From Yersinia aleksiciae (GTDB lineage Bacteria > Pseudomonadota > Gammaproteobacteria > Enterobacterales > Enterobacteriaceae), in NCBI RefSeq assembly GCF_001047675.1, contig NZ_CP011975.1, positions 557,710 to 621,709 of the forward strand: a stretch of 64,000 bases of DNA, given 5' to 3'. This document shows positions 18,154-27,874 of this stretch, in pieces. Position 1 is the first letter of the stretch, and each line of letters begins with the position of its first letter. The notes under the pieces were generated by a model. It ran no database searches and had not been told where the DNA came from. It worked only from the letters and a program-made list of their open reading frames with translations. The translations under genes and the position numbers were made by a program.

Positions 18154-20391
18154 CTAAATAGGGGCGTTGTCCGACGCCACATTTTCACTGTTTTCATCTG
18201 GGTAAAACCGCTGCTGTTGCTCAGCCATCGTCACCAGCAACGGGCAAGGCTCAAAGCGCTCGCCGTATTGCTGTGCCAGCAATCTAAGGGTTTTCACCAC
18301 CTTATCTGCGCCCAGACTATCCAGATAGCGGAAAGGCCCGCCGAGGAATGGCGGGAAACCAATACCGAACACCGCACCAATATCACCATCCCGTGGGTTA
18401 CGAATAATCGACTCATCCAGACAGCGGACGGCCTCATTCAGCATCATCATGGTGCAGCGTTGCGCGATTACCGCAGATCCAAGATGGGCTTTAGGTGTAA
18501 CGCCAAGTAAAACATAAACACTGGCATCAACTTGCTTACCTGGGTTTCGTTTCCACTTAAGGCCACGACTCTGGGTTGGATATAAATAAAATCCACGGCC
18601 ATTTTTGCGCCCTTTACGTCCATCCTGCAAAATAACGTCAAAGGATGGCGGCGCGGCAAAACGTGGCCCTAATTGCTCAACCAGAATCGGCATGATTTTG
18701 GTGCCGACATCAATGCCGACTTCATCCAGCAGCGTAATGGGGCCAACCGGGAAGCCAAAATCGACCAGTGAGCTGTCGATAGAGTCGATAGGCTCACCAT
18801 CGAGCAAGCAACGAGCCGCCTCATTGATATACGGAGCCAAAATGCGGTTTACATAGAACCCGGCGCGATCAGCCACCACAATGGCGGTTTTCCCCTGTTT
18901 GCGGGCTAAAGCGACGGTGGTAGCGATAGTCTCTTCGCTGGTTTTTGCATGGGGGATCACTTCCACCAGTGGCATTTTATCGACAGGGCTAAAGTAGTGC
19001 AGGCCGATAACCTGCTCTGGCCGCTGCGCCTGAGCGGCAATTTGGCTTATCGGTAATGACGAGGTATTGGAGGCAAAAATAGTGTGCGCAGCGCCGAAAC
19101 GCTCGATATCTGCAACCATTTGTTGTTTCAAGGATAAGTCTTCAAATACGGCTTCAATCACCAGATCAACCGTATCAAAGCCGCGGTAATCCGTGCTGCC
19201 GGAAATCAGCATCATCTGCCGTTGCCGCTCCGCTGGGCGCATCCGTTTACTGCGCACCCGCTTACCTAAGGCGTCCCAGGTATATTTCAGCGCCTGATTA
19301 ATTCCCTGCGGATTGATATCTTTGATGCGCACGGGCAAACCGGCACGGGTTGCCGTGACGTTAGCGATGCCGCCCCCCATCAGACCGCCCCCCAACACCC
19401 CGACACGATGAATAGCACGGGGTTGCGCGTCACCACCGGTCTCTTTTTTCAGTGATGTGGTGGCAAAAAATAGGCTGCGCAATGCGGCGGATTGAGGTGA
19501 CATCGCCAGTTCGCCAAACGCGGTGGCTTCAGCCTCATAACCACTGGCACTGCCGTGATCCAGCCCCTTACGCACTACATCAATGATACGTTCAGCCGCC
19601 GGATAGTGGCCTTTGGTCTTCGCCAGCGTTTTCTTGCGAACAATGTTAAACAGCAATGTCTTACCTAACGGGCCACTGAGCAGACGCTCTTGCCAAGGCA
19701 CTACCGGTTTGTCGAGCCAGCCAGCTTTGGCCCTTTCGATAGCTACATCCAGCAAGATATCTTGTGGCACAGCATCATCCACCAACCCCATTTTAACTGC
19801 CTGACGGGCGCGAACCTGTCTGCCGGTCAATATCATATCCAGCGCTTTACTGACCCCCACCAGACGCGGCAAGCGTTGTGTACCACCGGAGCCGGGCAAC
19901 AGGCCCAGTTGTACCTCTGGTAGACCGAGCACCGTTTTATCGTCCAGCGAGCAGATGCGGCTATGGCACGCCAGCGCCAACTCCAAGCCACCGCCGAGAC
20001 AAGCGCCGTGGATAGCCGCCACCACCGGTACGGGGAATGCGGCAATTTGCGCCAAAATTGATTGCCCTTTTTGGGCCAATTTCCGAGCATCTTGCGCGCT
20101 ACGGCAAGCTGCAATCATGGTGATATCAGCGCCTGCAATAAAAGAGTCTGGTTTGCCAGAAATAATCACCAGCCCCTGTAAGTGGGGTAAAGCCTGCGCT
20201 TTTTGCAGTATATCGGCAATTTGCTCTGCAAATTCAGCCTTTAAGGTATTCACTTTGTCGCCAATAACATCAATGGTGATTACACCGATATTGTCAGGCC
20301 GAACAGCGAGACTAAATACCGAGGGAGTCGCGGTCGCAGTATCGACGACGATCGGCTCAGCAACTGAGTTAAGTGCCTTTTCCTTGCTCAT
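18154..20391 (-). CDS. fadJ: anaerobic fatty-acid oxidation complex alpha subunit FadJ
   Basis: A 745-residue multifunctional enzyme: enoyl-CoA hydratase/isomerase at the N-terminus (about residues 20-205, with oxyanion-hole [10 protein letters not shown] and [16 protein letters not shown]), and L-3-hydroxyacyl-CoA dehydrogenase (NAD site [15 protein letters not shown] near 330, then SNTSSLPI and [16 protein letters not shown]) with its C-terminal repeat. The family works with FadI in the cytoplasm to shorten acyl-CoAs, especially under anaerobic conditions. Its ATG overlaps the fadI stop by one base (TAATG), a sign of coupled translation. Expression presumably follows the FadR site upstream of fadI. 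Confidence 0.96.
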   Translation of the reverse strand: MSKEKALNSVAEPIVVDTATATPSVFSLAVRPDNIGVITIDVIGDKVNTLKAEFAEQIADILQKAQALPHLQGLVIISGKPDSFIAGADITMIAACRSAQDARKLAQKGQSILAQIAAFPVPVVAAIHGACLGGGLELALACHSRICSLDDKTVLGLPEVQLGLLPGSGGTQRLPRLVGVSKALDMILTGRQVRARQAVKMGLVDDAVPQDILLDVAIERAKAGWLDKPVVPWQERLLSGPLGKTLLFNIVRKKTLAKTKGHYPAAERIIDVVRKGLDHGSASGYEAEATAFGELAMSPQSAALRSLFFATTSLKKETGGDAQPRAIHRVGVLGGGLMGGGIANVTATRAGLPVRIKDINPQGINQALKYTWDALGKRVRSKRMRPAERQRQMMLISGSTDYRGFDTVDLVIEAVFEDLSLKQQMVADIERFGAAHTIFASNTSSLPISQIAAQAQRPEQVIGLHYFSPVDKMPLVEVIPHAKTSEETIATTVALARKQGKTAIVVADRAGFYVNRILAPYINEAARCLLDGEPIDSIDSSLVDFGFPVGPITLLDEVGIDVGTKIMPILVEQLGPRFAAPPSFDVILQDGRKGRKNGRGFYLYPTQSRGLKWKRNPGKQVDASVYVLLGVTPKAHLGSAVIAQRCTMMMLNEAVRCLDESIIRNPRDGDIGAVFGIGFPPFLGGPFRYLDSLGADKVVKTLRLLAQQYGERFEPCPLLVTMAEQQQRFYPDENSENVASDNAPI

Positions 20392-21701
20392 TACTCCACC
20401 TCCAAAATCATCGCGGCACCCAGCCCGCCAGCAGCACAGGCGGTGGTTAGCCCTAGCCCGCCACCACGGCGGCGCAACTCATTGAGTGTTTGGGTAATCA
20501 TGCGAGCGCCAGTTGCCGCAAAGGGGTGACCGTAAGCTATCGAGCCACCCAATACGTTGAATTTGCTCATATCGACTTCGCCAATCGCCTGACTGCGACC
20601 CAGTTTTTCACGCGCGAAGGTATCACTGGCGAACATTTTAAGGTTAGCCAAGGTTTGTGCGGCAAAGGCTTCGTGCATATCAATCAGGGTCAAATCTGCC
20701 AGTGTGATCCCGGCGCGATCTAGCGCCAACGGCGTTGCATAGGAGGGGCCTAACAGCATGTCTTGCCAAACATCAATCGCGGAAAAAGCAAAACTGCGCA
20801 GATAACCCAATGGCTGCAGCCCCAGCGCTTTGGCTTTCGATTCACTCATCATCATGACCGCCGCCGCACCGTCAGTCAGTGGTGTGCTATTCGCCGCCGT
20901 AACACTGCCGTGCTTGCGGTCAAACGCCGGACGTAATTTGGCGTATTGCGCCAACGTGGAGTCTTTGCGGATATTGTTATCTTCGGCAATGGCATCACGG
21001 TAAGGCGGAATGTAGGCCGTCATCACCTCATCCTGTAATAGCCCCTGTTGCCAGGCTTGCGCCGCCATTTGGTGAGATCGCAGCGCCAACGCATCCTGAT
21101 CTTCGCGGCTGATACCATAGGTTTTTGCCATCTGCTCGGCAGTATCCCCCATGCGTAAACCGGTTGAGTATTCGGCCACGGCGGGGGCCACTGGCAAGAG
21201 ATCGCGTAATTTTAATCGACTGAACAATTTTAGCCGCTGAGCTAAAGTTCGTGCTTTGTTGACGTCAACCAAAGTACGCGCCAGTGCTTTGCTGACACCA
21301 ATGGGCAGCACAGAAGAGGAGTCTGCCCCCCCGGCTATCGCCACTGTTACTGAACCGGCAATAATGCTTTCCGCCACATTCGCTACCGCCTGAAAGCTAG
21401 TCGCGCAGGCGCGTGAGACGCTGTAGGCATCGGTATGCACACTCATGCCCGTCCCCAATACAATTTCGCGTGCAATGTTTGGCGCTTCTGGCATTTGTAC
21501 CACTTGGCCGAACACCAGTTGGTCGATTAACTCAGGAGCCACGCCACTTCGCGCCAGCAATTCACTGACCACAATTTTGCCCAAGTCGACAGCTGGCACG
21601 CCATGGTAAGCAGTGGCCTGCTTGGCAAAAGGGGTCCGTAGGCCACTTACGATGGCAATACGATCTCCCTGACGCGTCACTAGCGGTAATGGCTTACTCA
21701 T
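20391..21701 (-). CDS. fadI: acetyl-CoA acyltransferase FadI (3-ketoacyl-CoA thiolase)
   Basis: A 436-residue thiolase, identical in length to E. coli FadI, that performs the last step of each beta-oxidation cycle in the FadIJ complex. The N-terminal [12 protein letters not shown], the nucleophilic Cys region [13 protein letters not shown] (near residue 99), the [13 protein letters not shown] motif and the C-terminal [11 protein letters not shown] and [13 protein letters not shown] motifs are all present. The longer frame from 21833 is rejected because homology begins at [17 protein letters not shown] and the ATG at 21701 has an AGGAG ribosome site. First gene of fadIJ. Confidence 0.96.
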   Translation of the reverse strand: MSKPLPLVTRQGDRIAIVSGLRTPFAKQATAYHGVPAVDLGKIVVSELLARSGVAPELIDQLVFGQVVQMPEAPNIAREIVLGTGMSVHTDAYSVSRACATSFQAVANVAESIIAGSVTVAIAGGADSSSVLPIGVSKALARTLVDVNKARTLAQRLKLFSRLKLRDLLPVAPAVAEYSTGLRMGDTAEQMAKTYGISREDQDALALRSHQMAAQAWQQGLLQDEVMTAYIPPYRDAIAEDNNIRKDSTLAQYAKLRPAFDRKHGSVTAANSTPLTDGAAAVMMMSESKAKALGLQPLGYLRSFAFSAIDVWQDMLLGPSYATPLALDRAGITLADLTLIDMHEAFAAQTLANLKMFASDTFAREKLGRSQAIGEVDMSKFNVLGGSIAYGHPFAATGARMITQTLNELRRRGGGLGLTTACAAGGLGAAMILEVE

Positions 21702-21748
21702 AAAGGCTCCTGATAAATAAAAGTGGCTGTTATTAAAGCATAACAAAT

Positions 21749-21765
21749 AACAGGTCTGACCTGAT
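21749..21765 (-). promoter_or_regulatory. FadR operator of fadIJ
   Basis: Minus strand ATCAGGTCAGACCTGTT, 48 bp upstream of the fadI ATG, is a close and partly palindromic match to the FadR consensus. FadR would repress fadIJ until long-chain acyl-CoA accumulates. Confidence 0.8.
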
Positions 21766-21995
21766 CTAATGATTGTTAACCAAACATTTACATTTGGTAA
21801 ACCTATAGAGCAGGAAAGTGAGAGCAGGAGCAACTTTTTGACGTAAAAACGTCGCGGGAAGAGTCGAGGGTGGGGTTAGATCAGTTGAAGTGATGGGCCT
21901 AATGCAACGAATTCACGCAGCAAATCACACAAAACAAAACGCGAAGCAAAAAGCTCCGCGTTGGATGATGAATTGCTTAGGCTGCGTAGCGTAAA

Positions 21996-22307
21996 TTAAC
22001 GCAGACCCAGCTGGAAAATCATGGTTTCGGCCTGGCAGGCAAAAGTGAAATCGATGGTTAAGCGCACGCCGCCTTCAGTTTCTTCCAGCTTATGCTCAAT
22101 CAGGCAAGGATCGGACTCAACCGCACGCGCTTTTTCAGTCAGCGTTTTCAGCATGGCTTCTGCTTCAGTGCGGTTATCAAATACACAGCTGTAGGATGCA
22201 GTACAGTCAGTATTGTCCATTACAGTGCCAACATCTACACAGCAACAAGCCGCAGTCTCTTCGGCACTACAAAGGTTTTTTATTGGACGATCGTTTGCAT
22301 CTGACAT
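21996..22307 (-). CDS. yfcZ: YfcZ/YiiS family protein
   Basis: A 103-residue cysteine-rich cytoplasmic protein with a cluster at the N-terminus (CSAEETAACCCVDVGTVMDNTDC) and a conserved end, DFTFACQAETMIFQLGLR, closely matching E. coli YfcZ. The family has no assigned function; the cysteine cluster could bind metal or be redox active, which is inference. A GAGGAG ribosome site lies eight bases before the ATG at 22307. It is divergent from fadL, as in E. coli. Confidence 0.9.
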   Translation of the reverse strand: MSDANDRPIKNLCSAEETAACCCVDVGTVMDNTDCTASYSCVFDNRTEAEAMLKTLTEKARAVESDPCLIEHKLEETEGGVRLTIDFTFACQAETMIFQLGLR

Positions 22308-22476
22308 CTTCAATTCTCCTCAACGGACATTTCAAAATAGGTGCAAATTGCCTATCAGTTAGCGCAAGTAGCGGTTAGCGCGAAGCAAATAAGACCTAGC
22401 GCAAAAAAATCACTCTACCGTCATTTTACTACCCCAGACCCGAAGGCACTAGGACTTACTGTTTATAGGTCTATTA

Positions 22477-22492
22477 AGTGATGGATATCACA
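22477..22492. promoter_or_regulatory. CRP-like site in the yfcZ/fadL intergenic region
   Basis: AGTGATGGATATCACA matches the CRP core TGTGA-N6-TCACA at nine of ten positions. It lies 244 bp upstream of fadL and about 170 bp upstream of divergent yfcZ. fad genes are known to be under catabolite control. Confidence 0.55.
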
Positions 22493-22615
22493 GTCGTTTT
22501 GTTTATTTGCTCATCAATAGCGTGTTTATTGATACTGAATTGTAAGTTTTATGTTAACTACGTCTATTTTTTGCGATCAATTTTGAACAAATCCTAAAAC
22601 ATACTTGCAACATGC

Positions 22616-22656
22616 ACACAGGTCAGACCTATACTTCAGCCACTGGTCTGCTTTGT
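22616..22656 (+). promoter_or_regulatory. two FadR sites in the fadL promoter
   Basis: ACACAGGTCAGACCTAT (22616-22632) and CCACTGGTCTGCTTTGT (22640-22656) correspond in sequence and spacing to the two FadR operators of E. coli fadL. The first is the stronger match. Confidence 0.75.
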
Positions 22657-22735
22657 CTGACCGAAAACGGACCCTACAATCCCGCATTCTCTTGTTACGG
22701 TATGTAACATTAATTAAAACAATGAGGTTTTGGTC

Positions 22736-24004
22736 ATGAACCAGAAAAACCTGTTTACCCGATCAGCTCTGGCAGCTGCAGTAGCAATCATCTCTTCGAA
22801 CGTTTCTGCGGCGGGTTTCCAACTGAATGAATATTCAGCTGCTGCATTGGGCCGCTCTTTCTCTGGTGAAGGCGCTGTTGCCGACAACGCATCTGTTGGT
22901 AGCCGCAACCCCGCCGCAATGACGCTATTCGACCGTCCTTCCTTCTCTGGTGGCTTCGTTTATGTTGATCCTGATGTGAACATCAGTGGGACATCACCAG
23001 TAACGGGCAGAAGCACTGATGCCAATAACATCGCGCCATCAGAGTGGATCCCAAATATCCACTTTATTATGCCGCTAAATGAGCAATGGGCTATTGGTGC
23101 CTCTGGTACCTCAAACTACGGTTTAGCAACTGAATTCAATGATGACTATGCTGCCGGTTCTCTGGGTGGTCAGACTGATCTGAAAACCGCTAACTTAAAC
23201 TTGGCAGCGGCTTATCGTTTAAACGAAAACTTCAGTTTTGGTCTGGGCTTTAATGCGGTTTATGCCGATGCGAAGATTGTGCGTCATATCGGTGAACTTG
23301 GCGGCCCAACCATACCAGCCAAAACAGAAATTACCCGCATGGAAGGTAAAGAGTGGGGTTATGGCTGGAATGCGGGTGTTCTGTATGAGGTGGATAAAGA
23401 AAACCGCTACAGCTTCACCTATCGCTCTAAAGTGAAAATCGACTTTGATGGCGATTTCAGCAGCCAATTACCACCACCGAGAGGCACCGGTGGTGCTGTG
23501 ATCCCTGGCGCATTAACCCTGAATCTGCCAGAAGTGTGGGAAGTGTCTGGCTATAACCGCGTCGCACCACAATGGGCTGTTCACTATAGTTTAGCCTATA
23601 CCAGTTGGAGCCAATTCAAAGAGTTGAAAGCCACTGGCACCAGCGGCCAGACACTGTTTGATAAGCAAGAAGGCTTCAAAGACGCTTACCGTATCGCGTT
23701 GGGTACCACCTATTATTACGATGATAACTGGACCTTCCGTACCGGTATTGCCTTCGATGATAGCCCGGTTCCGGCAGATAACCGTACCATCTCGATTCCA
23801 GACCAAGACCGTTTCTGGATCAGTGCCGGTACCACCTATGCATTCAACAAAGATGCTTCAGTTGATGTTGGTATTTCCTATATGCATGGTCAGAACGTGC
23901 ATATCACTGAAAAGACACCAGCCGCACTGGGTAGTGTGCCATACGAGTTTGACTCTAAAGGCACCGCACTGCTGTACGGTGTGAACTTTAACTACGCATT
24001 CTAA
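22736..24004 (+). CDS. fadL: long-chain fatty acid outer-membrane transporter FadL
   Basis: A 422-residue beta-barrel. The signal peptide ([25 protein letters not shown]) is followed by the N-terminal hatch beginning [21 protein letters not shown], with the family NPA motif in SRNPAAM. Alternating amphipathic strands continue to a C-terminal aromatic residue (FNYAF), the BAM targeting signal. FadL binds long-chain fatty acids outside the cell and releases them laterally into the outer membrane for uptake. A GAGG ribosome site precedes the ATG at 22736; the frame opens slightly upstream at a TTG. It is monocistronic and ends in a strong terminator. Confidence 0.96.
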   Translation: MNQKNLFTRSALAAAVAIISSNVSAAGFQLNEYSAAALGRSFSGEGAVADNASVGSRNPAAMTLFDRPSFSGGFVYVDPDVNISGTSPVTGRSTDANNIAPSEWIPNIHFIMPLNEQWAIGASGTSNYGLATEFNDDYAAGSLGGQTDLKTANLNLAAAYRLNENFSFGLGFNAVYADAKIVRHIGELGGPTIPAKTEITRMEGKEWGYGWNAGVLYEVDKENRYSFTYRSKVKIDFDGDFSSQLPPPRGTGGAVIPGALTLNLPEVWEVSGYNRVAPQWAVHYSLAYTSWSQFKELKATGTSGQTLFDKQEGFKDAYRIALGTTYYYDDNWTFRTGIAFDDSPVPADNRTISIPDQDRFWISAGTTYAFNKDASVDVGISYMHGQNVHITEKTPAALGSVPYEFDSKGTALLYGVNFNYAF

Positions 24005-24033
24005 TAAGCAGTCATTGGCAGGTTGTTGCCCAC

Positions 24034-24060
24034 AAAAAAGCGCCTCTCGGCGCTTTTTTT
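24034..24060. terminator. fadL terminator, first copy of a 34-bp direct repeat
   Basis: AAAAAAGCGCC-TCTC-GGCGCTTTTTTT, 30 bp after fadL, is a symmetric A/T-flanked hairpin usable in both directions. The surrounding 34 bp (24032-24065) recur exactly at 24741-24774. Confidence 0.92.
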
Positions 24061-24078
24061 ATATTTATTTACAGTAGG

Positions 24079-24423
24079 TTAAGCTATCAGATGCTCGCCA
24101 CCAATCAGCGGAATGAGCCTTGCTAACACCTCATCATATAGACCAGTTTCAGATTCAATGACAAACTTGGCTTTGCGCTGACGCCAATCAAACGTTTGGA
24201 TTAGTGTCGTTGCCACCACGCAGGGGGTGTCCAGATTAGTCACAGGTACTTCAGTAGGAGAACCGCGCACACTGCTACTGACGGGGCAACACATCACCAA
24301 CCCCGTGAGGCGATTATAAGTTTCATGTGAAAGAATTAATGCGGGGCGATATTTGCCAATCTCTTTACCTTTAGTGGGCTCAAAATCCAACCAACAAATA
24401 TCACCGCGCTTTGGTATATACAT
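24079..24423 (-). CDS. MazF/PemK-type endoribonuclease toxin
   Basis: A 114-residue protein of the PemK/MazF family (RGDICWLDFEPTKGKEIGKYRPALILSHETYN at the N-terminus). The catalytic-site residues usually found in MazF, the Arg of KYRPALILS and a Ser/Thr after the CCPVSSS strand, are present, so an active mRNA interferase is likely. Its ATG overlaps the stop codon of the upstream antitoxin by one base. A more specific name (MazF, PemK or ChpB) cannot be fixed from the sequence alone. The gene lies between two identical terminator copies and is a clear accessory insertion between fadL and mlaA. Confidence 0.88.
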   Translation of the reverse strand: MYIPKRGDICWLDFEPTKGKEIGKYRPALILSHETYNRLTGLVMCCPVSSSVRGSPTEVPVTNLDTPCVVATTLIQTFDWRQRKAKFVIESETGLYDEVLARLIPLIGGEHLIA

Positions 24424-24671
24424 TAATAATCAAACTCCCTCTCCGTGGGATCAACCCGTTCATCCGCATGTGCTGTATATTCAGTCAGCCCGGCCAGTAA
24501 GCTCTCTTCGGTTAGCGGCTTTATGGCTACTTTTTGTATGACTAATCCCTGTTCGCTGATATCAATATCGACAGTATCACCGACCTCAAAATTTGGGATG
24601 GTTTTCAAATTTCCTGATAAACGTAATGCAACACTATTACCCCATTTTTGCAATGTGGCTTGAGTACGCAT
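24423..24671 (-). CDS. MazE-type antitoxin (AbrB/SpoVT fold)
   Basis: An 82-residue protein. The N-terminal AbrB-like DNA-binding fold (MRTQATLQKWGNSVALRLS, then VGDTVDIDISEQGLVIQK) is followed by an acidic, flexible tail (EYTAHADERVDPTEREFDY) of the kind that wraps the toxin. GGAGG lies five bases before the ATG at 24671. It precedes and overlaps the toxin gene, and an inverted-repeat operator lies just upstream, so the antitoxin and its complex are expected to autoregulate the pair. Confidence 0.88.
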   Translation of the reverse strand: MRTQATLQKWGNSVALRLSGNLKTIPNFEVGDTVDIDISEQGLVIQKVAIKPLTEESLLAGLTEYTAHADERVDPTEREFDY

Positions 24672-24690
24672 AATCACCTCCTGCACTTTC

Positions 24691-24743
24691 TGTATCTACG
24701 ATGAGTATACATCGTTAGCTTGTGTATATACATAGTAGATACA
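24691..24743 (-). promoter_or_regulatory. operator/promoter of the toxin-antitoxin pair
   Basis: A 53-bp region bounded by a perfect inverted repeat, TGTATCTAC (24691-24699) and GTAGATACA (24735-24743). Inside it lies a smaller dyad, CGATG-AGTATA-CATCG, and further TGTATATACA-like sequence. Nested dyads of this kind are typical of MazEF-type autoregulatory operators. Confidence 0.65.
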
Positions 24744-24769
24744 AAAAAGCGCCTCTCGGCGCTTTTTTT
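24743..24769. terminator. second copy of the terminator, downstream of mlaA
   Basis: The same hairpin as after fadL (AAAAAAGCGCC-TCTC-GGCGCTTTTTTT). In this place it would end leftward transcription from mlaA (stop at 24808). The identity covers 34 bp, 24741-24774 against 24032-24065. Confidence 0.9.
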
Positions 24770-24807
24770 ATATTCTACATTTCGCCACTATCCATTGGCT
24801 GAATCGA

Positions 24808-25572
24808 TCAGTTCGCGGAGTCGATACTTTCCAGATCACCCTCAATGGCCTGAGCATTCGAGTTAACTTCGGGTTTCAACTGCCCGCCATTTGCCAGGAA
24901 ATCATTACGTTGGAAGTAAGCTTCGCGCATCATCAGGTAAGGATCGGAAGAGTTACGCAGCAAGCCGTCAGAATCCAGCAGTTGCGCACGGGTTTCAATC
25001 CCTTCGACCATCCATTTACCGGCCGACATCCAGAAGGTCAGATAGCTCAGCACCGGATAGACGTAATCCACCGCATTACCGCCATCCTCGCGAATAGTGA
25101 AACTGCCATAGCCCGGTAATACCACGTAGGGACCGTAACCGACATCATAATGGCCCAACGTACTACCAAAGCGGTTCGGCACTTTCTTCGCCAGTTTCGG
25201 GTTCGCCATACCGGCGACATCAATCAGCCCCCCCATCCCCAGAATTGTGTTCAGGAAGAAACGGTTAAAGTGCTTCATGGCGTTATAGGGGTCACCCACC
25301 AGGAAGCTGTTGACCATGCTGGCCGGCTCTTCAAGGTTACCGAGGAAGTTACTCATGCCATTACGTGCTGGCTGTGGCACGTAATCGCGCCAAACGACGG
25401 CAACCGGGCGCACGACATAAGGGTCAAGAACCTCATAGTTGAAATTGAACATTGCCCGGTTAAAACCTTCTAGTGGATCGGAGCGGCCCTGCTCCATTTG
25501 ATCCGGCGAGCTACTGGCGCAGCCTACTAACAGCACGGTTGCAAAAGCCAGCCCAATCAGGCGGTAGTTCAT
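24808..25572 (-). CDS. mlaA: outer-membrane lipid asymmetry lipoprotein MlaA (VacJ)
   Basis: A 254-residue lipoprotein with a lipobox (ATVLLVGC-ASS, Cys about residue 18) and the MlaA core (DPLEGFNRAMFNFNYEVLDPYVVRPVA, NFLGNLEEPASMVNSFL, GYGPYVVLPGYGSFTIREDGG). MlaA forms a doughnut in the outer membrane with OmpC/F and extracts mislocalised phospholipids from the outer leaflet for the Mla pathway. The ATG at 25572 follows GGAG; an earlier in-frame ATG at 25584 lacks one. In other enterobacteria it directly neighbours fadL; here a toxin-antitoxin cassette intervenes. Confidence 0.95.
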   Translation of the reverse strand: MNYRLIGLAFATVLLVGCASSSPDQMEQGRSDPLEGFNRAMFNFNYEVLDPYVVRPVAVVWRDYVPQPARNGMSNFLGNLEEPASMVNSFLVGDPYNAMKHFNRFFLNTILGMGGLIDVAGMANPKLAKKVPNRFGSTLGHYDVGYGPYVVLPGYGSFTIREDGGNAVDYVYPVLSYLTFWMSAGKWMVEGIETRAQLLDSDGLLRNSSDPYLMMREAYFQRNDFLANGGQLKPEVNSNAQAIEGDLESIDSAN

Positions 25573-25608
25573 ATTTTTCTCCATGAAATTCTTTCTAACC
25601 CCTCACAC

Positions 25609-26829
25609 TTATGGGGTCTGCTTATTTATCTCAACGTGAATCGTCTGAGGCTGCCCTTTTCCATCAAAATTCTGCACGCTACTCTCACCAAACCAGTCGC
25701 CCGGCTGTGGATTAGCGGTGCCATCCAATGAGATACGTGCGCGCACTTTCACCTGCTGCAATGACGAAAGCAAACGCTCCGGCATCATTGCATTACTGTC
25801 ATCCAGCGTTATCGAGAGCGGGAATCGGCTCAAAGGCAGTTGTTTGACGGCAACCGGTACCGGATTTCCCCCATCAGTGACCGATATAATCAGTGTTCCC
25901 TGCTGAGGTAATTTTCGGGCGGCATCAGATGATAGTGAAACCTCTATTCCCAGTGTAGCTGTTTCCTGCCCTGCCTGTGATTTGGCTTGCGCAATACTGC
26001 GTTTTATCACTTCTACACGCGAATCACCAGCGGGCAGCAATTTTAGCATAACTTCCCACGCGCCAATGGCTTGTTTGAAATCACCCTGCTCAAAAGCATT
26101 AAAAGCTAATAGACTCATGGCGCGCAGATTGGTGTGATCTTGCCCCACCATGGTCCGTAGCATCTGGGTTGCCAACTGATTATCCTGCGGATCATTGGAA
26201 CGTGTCAGCACTTCGGCATAGCCAAGTCTGACATCCTCATTATCGGGCGCGAGTTGATAAGCTTTAGCAAAAGCTTGTGTCGCCGTGGTGGCATTATTCA
26301 GCGCCATCCCCACTCTGCCAAGCATCATCCAGTCGTTGACGTTGCCGGCATCCTGCTGCAAGGAGGTTCGCAATCCCAGACCCAAACGGGCGACCTCTTC
26401 CATGGTCAGCGGTTCAGCGCGCTCATTGGCCACTCTGGCGCGTAATTCAGGCATTTGCGCCTCAACCTGATGCCATGCCTGCACCTGGGCCAAACCACCC
26501 GTTTTCAGGTATAGCCCTACCGCGATCACCACCAAAATGACCACGCCCGGTAAAAGCGCCCAGCGGTTGATGGGCATTGTCACTTCATCCGATTGCTGCG
26601 GGATATCCGTCAGCAAGTTTTGTTGCAGTTCCTGAATCAGTTCAGGCCGCTGTTCAACCACGCCCTGTGCTTCATCTTCTGCCAATTCAGATAACCGATC
26701 CTGATAAATGGCCTTATTCAGCGCATCCCGGGTGGTCGCCGAAGAGTTTGTCTCTTGTCGCATGGCCGGAATGACCAACAAGGCACCCGCGACCGCCAGT
26801 AAAATAATCACTATCAGCCAAAAAGCCAT
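25609..26829 (-). CDS. ccmI: cytochrome c maturation protein CcmI
   Basis: A 406-residue protein with an N-terminal membrane segment (WLIVIILLAVAGALLVIP), a cytoplasmic loop carrying a leucine-zipper-like helix, a second membrane segment near residue 95 (WALLPGVVILVVIAVGLYL), and a periplasmic TPR-containing region (about 150-260) followed by a beta-rich domain. CcmI holds apocytochrome c for the CcmFH heme ligation complex. In E. coli this is the C-terminal part of a fused CcmH; here it is a separate gene whose ATG overlaps the ccmH stop by one base. Confidence 0.9.
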   Translation of the reverse strand: MAFWLIVIILLAVAGALLVIPAMRQETNSSATTRDALNKAIYQDRLSELAEDEAQGVVEQRPELIQELQQNLLTDIPQQSDEVTMPINRWALLPGVVILVVIAVGLYLKTGGLAQVQAWHQVEAQMPELRARVANERAEPLTMEEVARLGLGLRTSLQQDAGNVNDWMMLGRVGMALNNATTATQAFAKAYQLAPDNEDVRLGYAEVLTRSNDPQDNQLATQMLRTMVGQDHTNLRAMSLLAFNAFEQGDFKQAIGAWEVMLKLLPAGDSRVEVIKRSIAQAKSQAGQETATLGIEVSLSSDAARKLPQQGTLIISVTDGGNPVPVAVKQLPLSRFPLSITLDDSNAMMPERLLSSLQQVKVRARISLDGTANPQPGDWFGESSVQNFDGKGQPQTIHVEINKQTP

Positions 26830-27311
26830 TATGGTTGTTCCCTGTCAGTCTGTTTTGATGAGGTCGGTGGTTCAGCCAACAGATTGTGTAATCGTTGCTG
26901 TTCCTGCGCGGAGAGCGAGGTTTCCTTCTCTACCCGTCTGCGGGCGCGTAAAATCACCACTGCCGCACCTATCAGCACAAACAGGGCAGGCCCGACCCAC
27001 AAAATCATCGTCGCTGCAGTAACGGGAGGCTCGTAGGTCACAAAATTGCCATAGCGGGCCACCATATAATCAATGATTTGCTGTTTGGTATTCCCCTGCT
27101 GCTGGAGTTCGTACACTTTAGCGCGCATATCAGCGGCGATGATGGCATTGGAGTCAGCAATACTGTTATTTTGGCATTTCGGGCAGCGCAGCTGCTCAGT
27201 CAATTCGCGATACTGCTGCTCCTGCGCCTCCGATTTGAAAGTGTAAGTATCGATGGCCGCAAACACACTCCAGCTCAGCAACAGACCGAGCATCAGGCTC
27301 AATAATCTCAT
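26829..27311 (-). CDS. ccmH: cytochrome c maturation protein CcmH
   Basis: A 160-residue protein with a signal/anchor sequence (MRLLSLMLGLLLSWSVFA), the thiol motif LRCPKCQN (near residue 43) in its periplasmic three-helix domain, and a C-terminal membrane segment (MILWVGPALFVLIGAAVVIL). The CxxC reduces the heme-binding cysteines of apocytochrome c before ligation. The short form without a fused TPR part is complemented by adjacent ccmI. It overlaps ccmG by four bases (ATGA). Confidence 0.94.
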   Translation of the reverse strand: MRLLSLMLGLLLSWSVFAAIDTYTFKSEAQEQQYRELTEQLRCPKCQNNSIADSNAIIAADMRAKVYELQQQGNTKQQIIDYMVARYGNFVTYEPPVTAATMILWVGPALFVLIGAAVVILRARRRVEKETSLSAQEQQRLHNLLAEPPTSSKQTDREQP

Positions 27312-27874
27312 GCGCCCCCCTGATACTTCTTATACAGCGGCAAGATTTCCTGTAACCAGACGCGATCATTCAGATCCCCGGCATGGCGATAGCGGATAAT
27401 GCCCTGACCGTCGATCAAGAAAGTTTCCGGTGCGCCGTACACCCCGAGATCCAGCCCTAACATGCCATCACCATCGTACAAACTCAGCGCATAAGGATTG
27501 CCCAGCGAATTGAGCCACTGCACAGCTTTGGCGCGATCGTCTTTATAGTTCAGTCCCACCACGCGAATACCCTGCGCCGCCAGTTTATTCAGATATTGAT
27601 GCTCAGCCCGACAGGTGGGGCACCAGGTCGCCCAGACATTGAGCAGCATGGGTTTACCATCATGTAGCACCGCCTGATCAAAGGTTTTGCCCGGTTGGTC
27701 GAGGGACTCCAGCTTGAAGGTCGGCACCGGCTTACCAATCAGCGCCGACTCCAGCATAGTTGGATCGTCGCCATTGGCATTGCGGGTCAGTTGCACTAAA
27801 AAGGCCACCACCAGCAGCAAAAACAGCACCAGCGGAATGAACATCAGCTTATTGAATGAAGCAGGAGATTTCAT
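27308..27874 (-). CDS. ccmG: thiol:disulfide interchange protein DsbE (CcmG)
   Basis: A 188-residue membrane-anchored periplasmic thioredoxin. An N-terminal membrane segment (LMFIPLVLFLLLVVAFLVQL) precedes a thioredoxin fold with the active site WATWCPTCRAEH (near residue 84), followed by VYGAPETFLIDGQG. It reduces apocytochrome c and CcmH during maturation. The ATG at 27874 overlaps the ccmF stop, whereas the longer frame to 28024 runs into ccmF and is rejected. Confidence 0.94.
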   Translation of the reverse strand: MKSPASFNKLMFIPLVLFLLLVVAFLVQLTRNANGDDPTMLESALIGKPVPTFKLESLDQPGKTFDQAVLHDGKPMLLNVWATWCPTCRAEHQYLNKLAAQGIRVVGLNYKDDRAKAVQWLNSLGNPYALSLYDGDGMLGLDLGVYGAPETFLIDGQGIIRYRHAGDLNDRVWLQEILPLYKKYQGGA

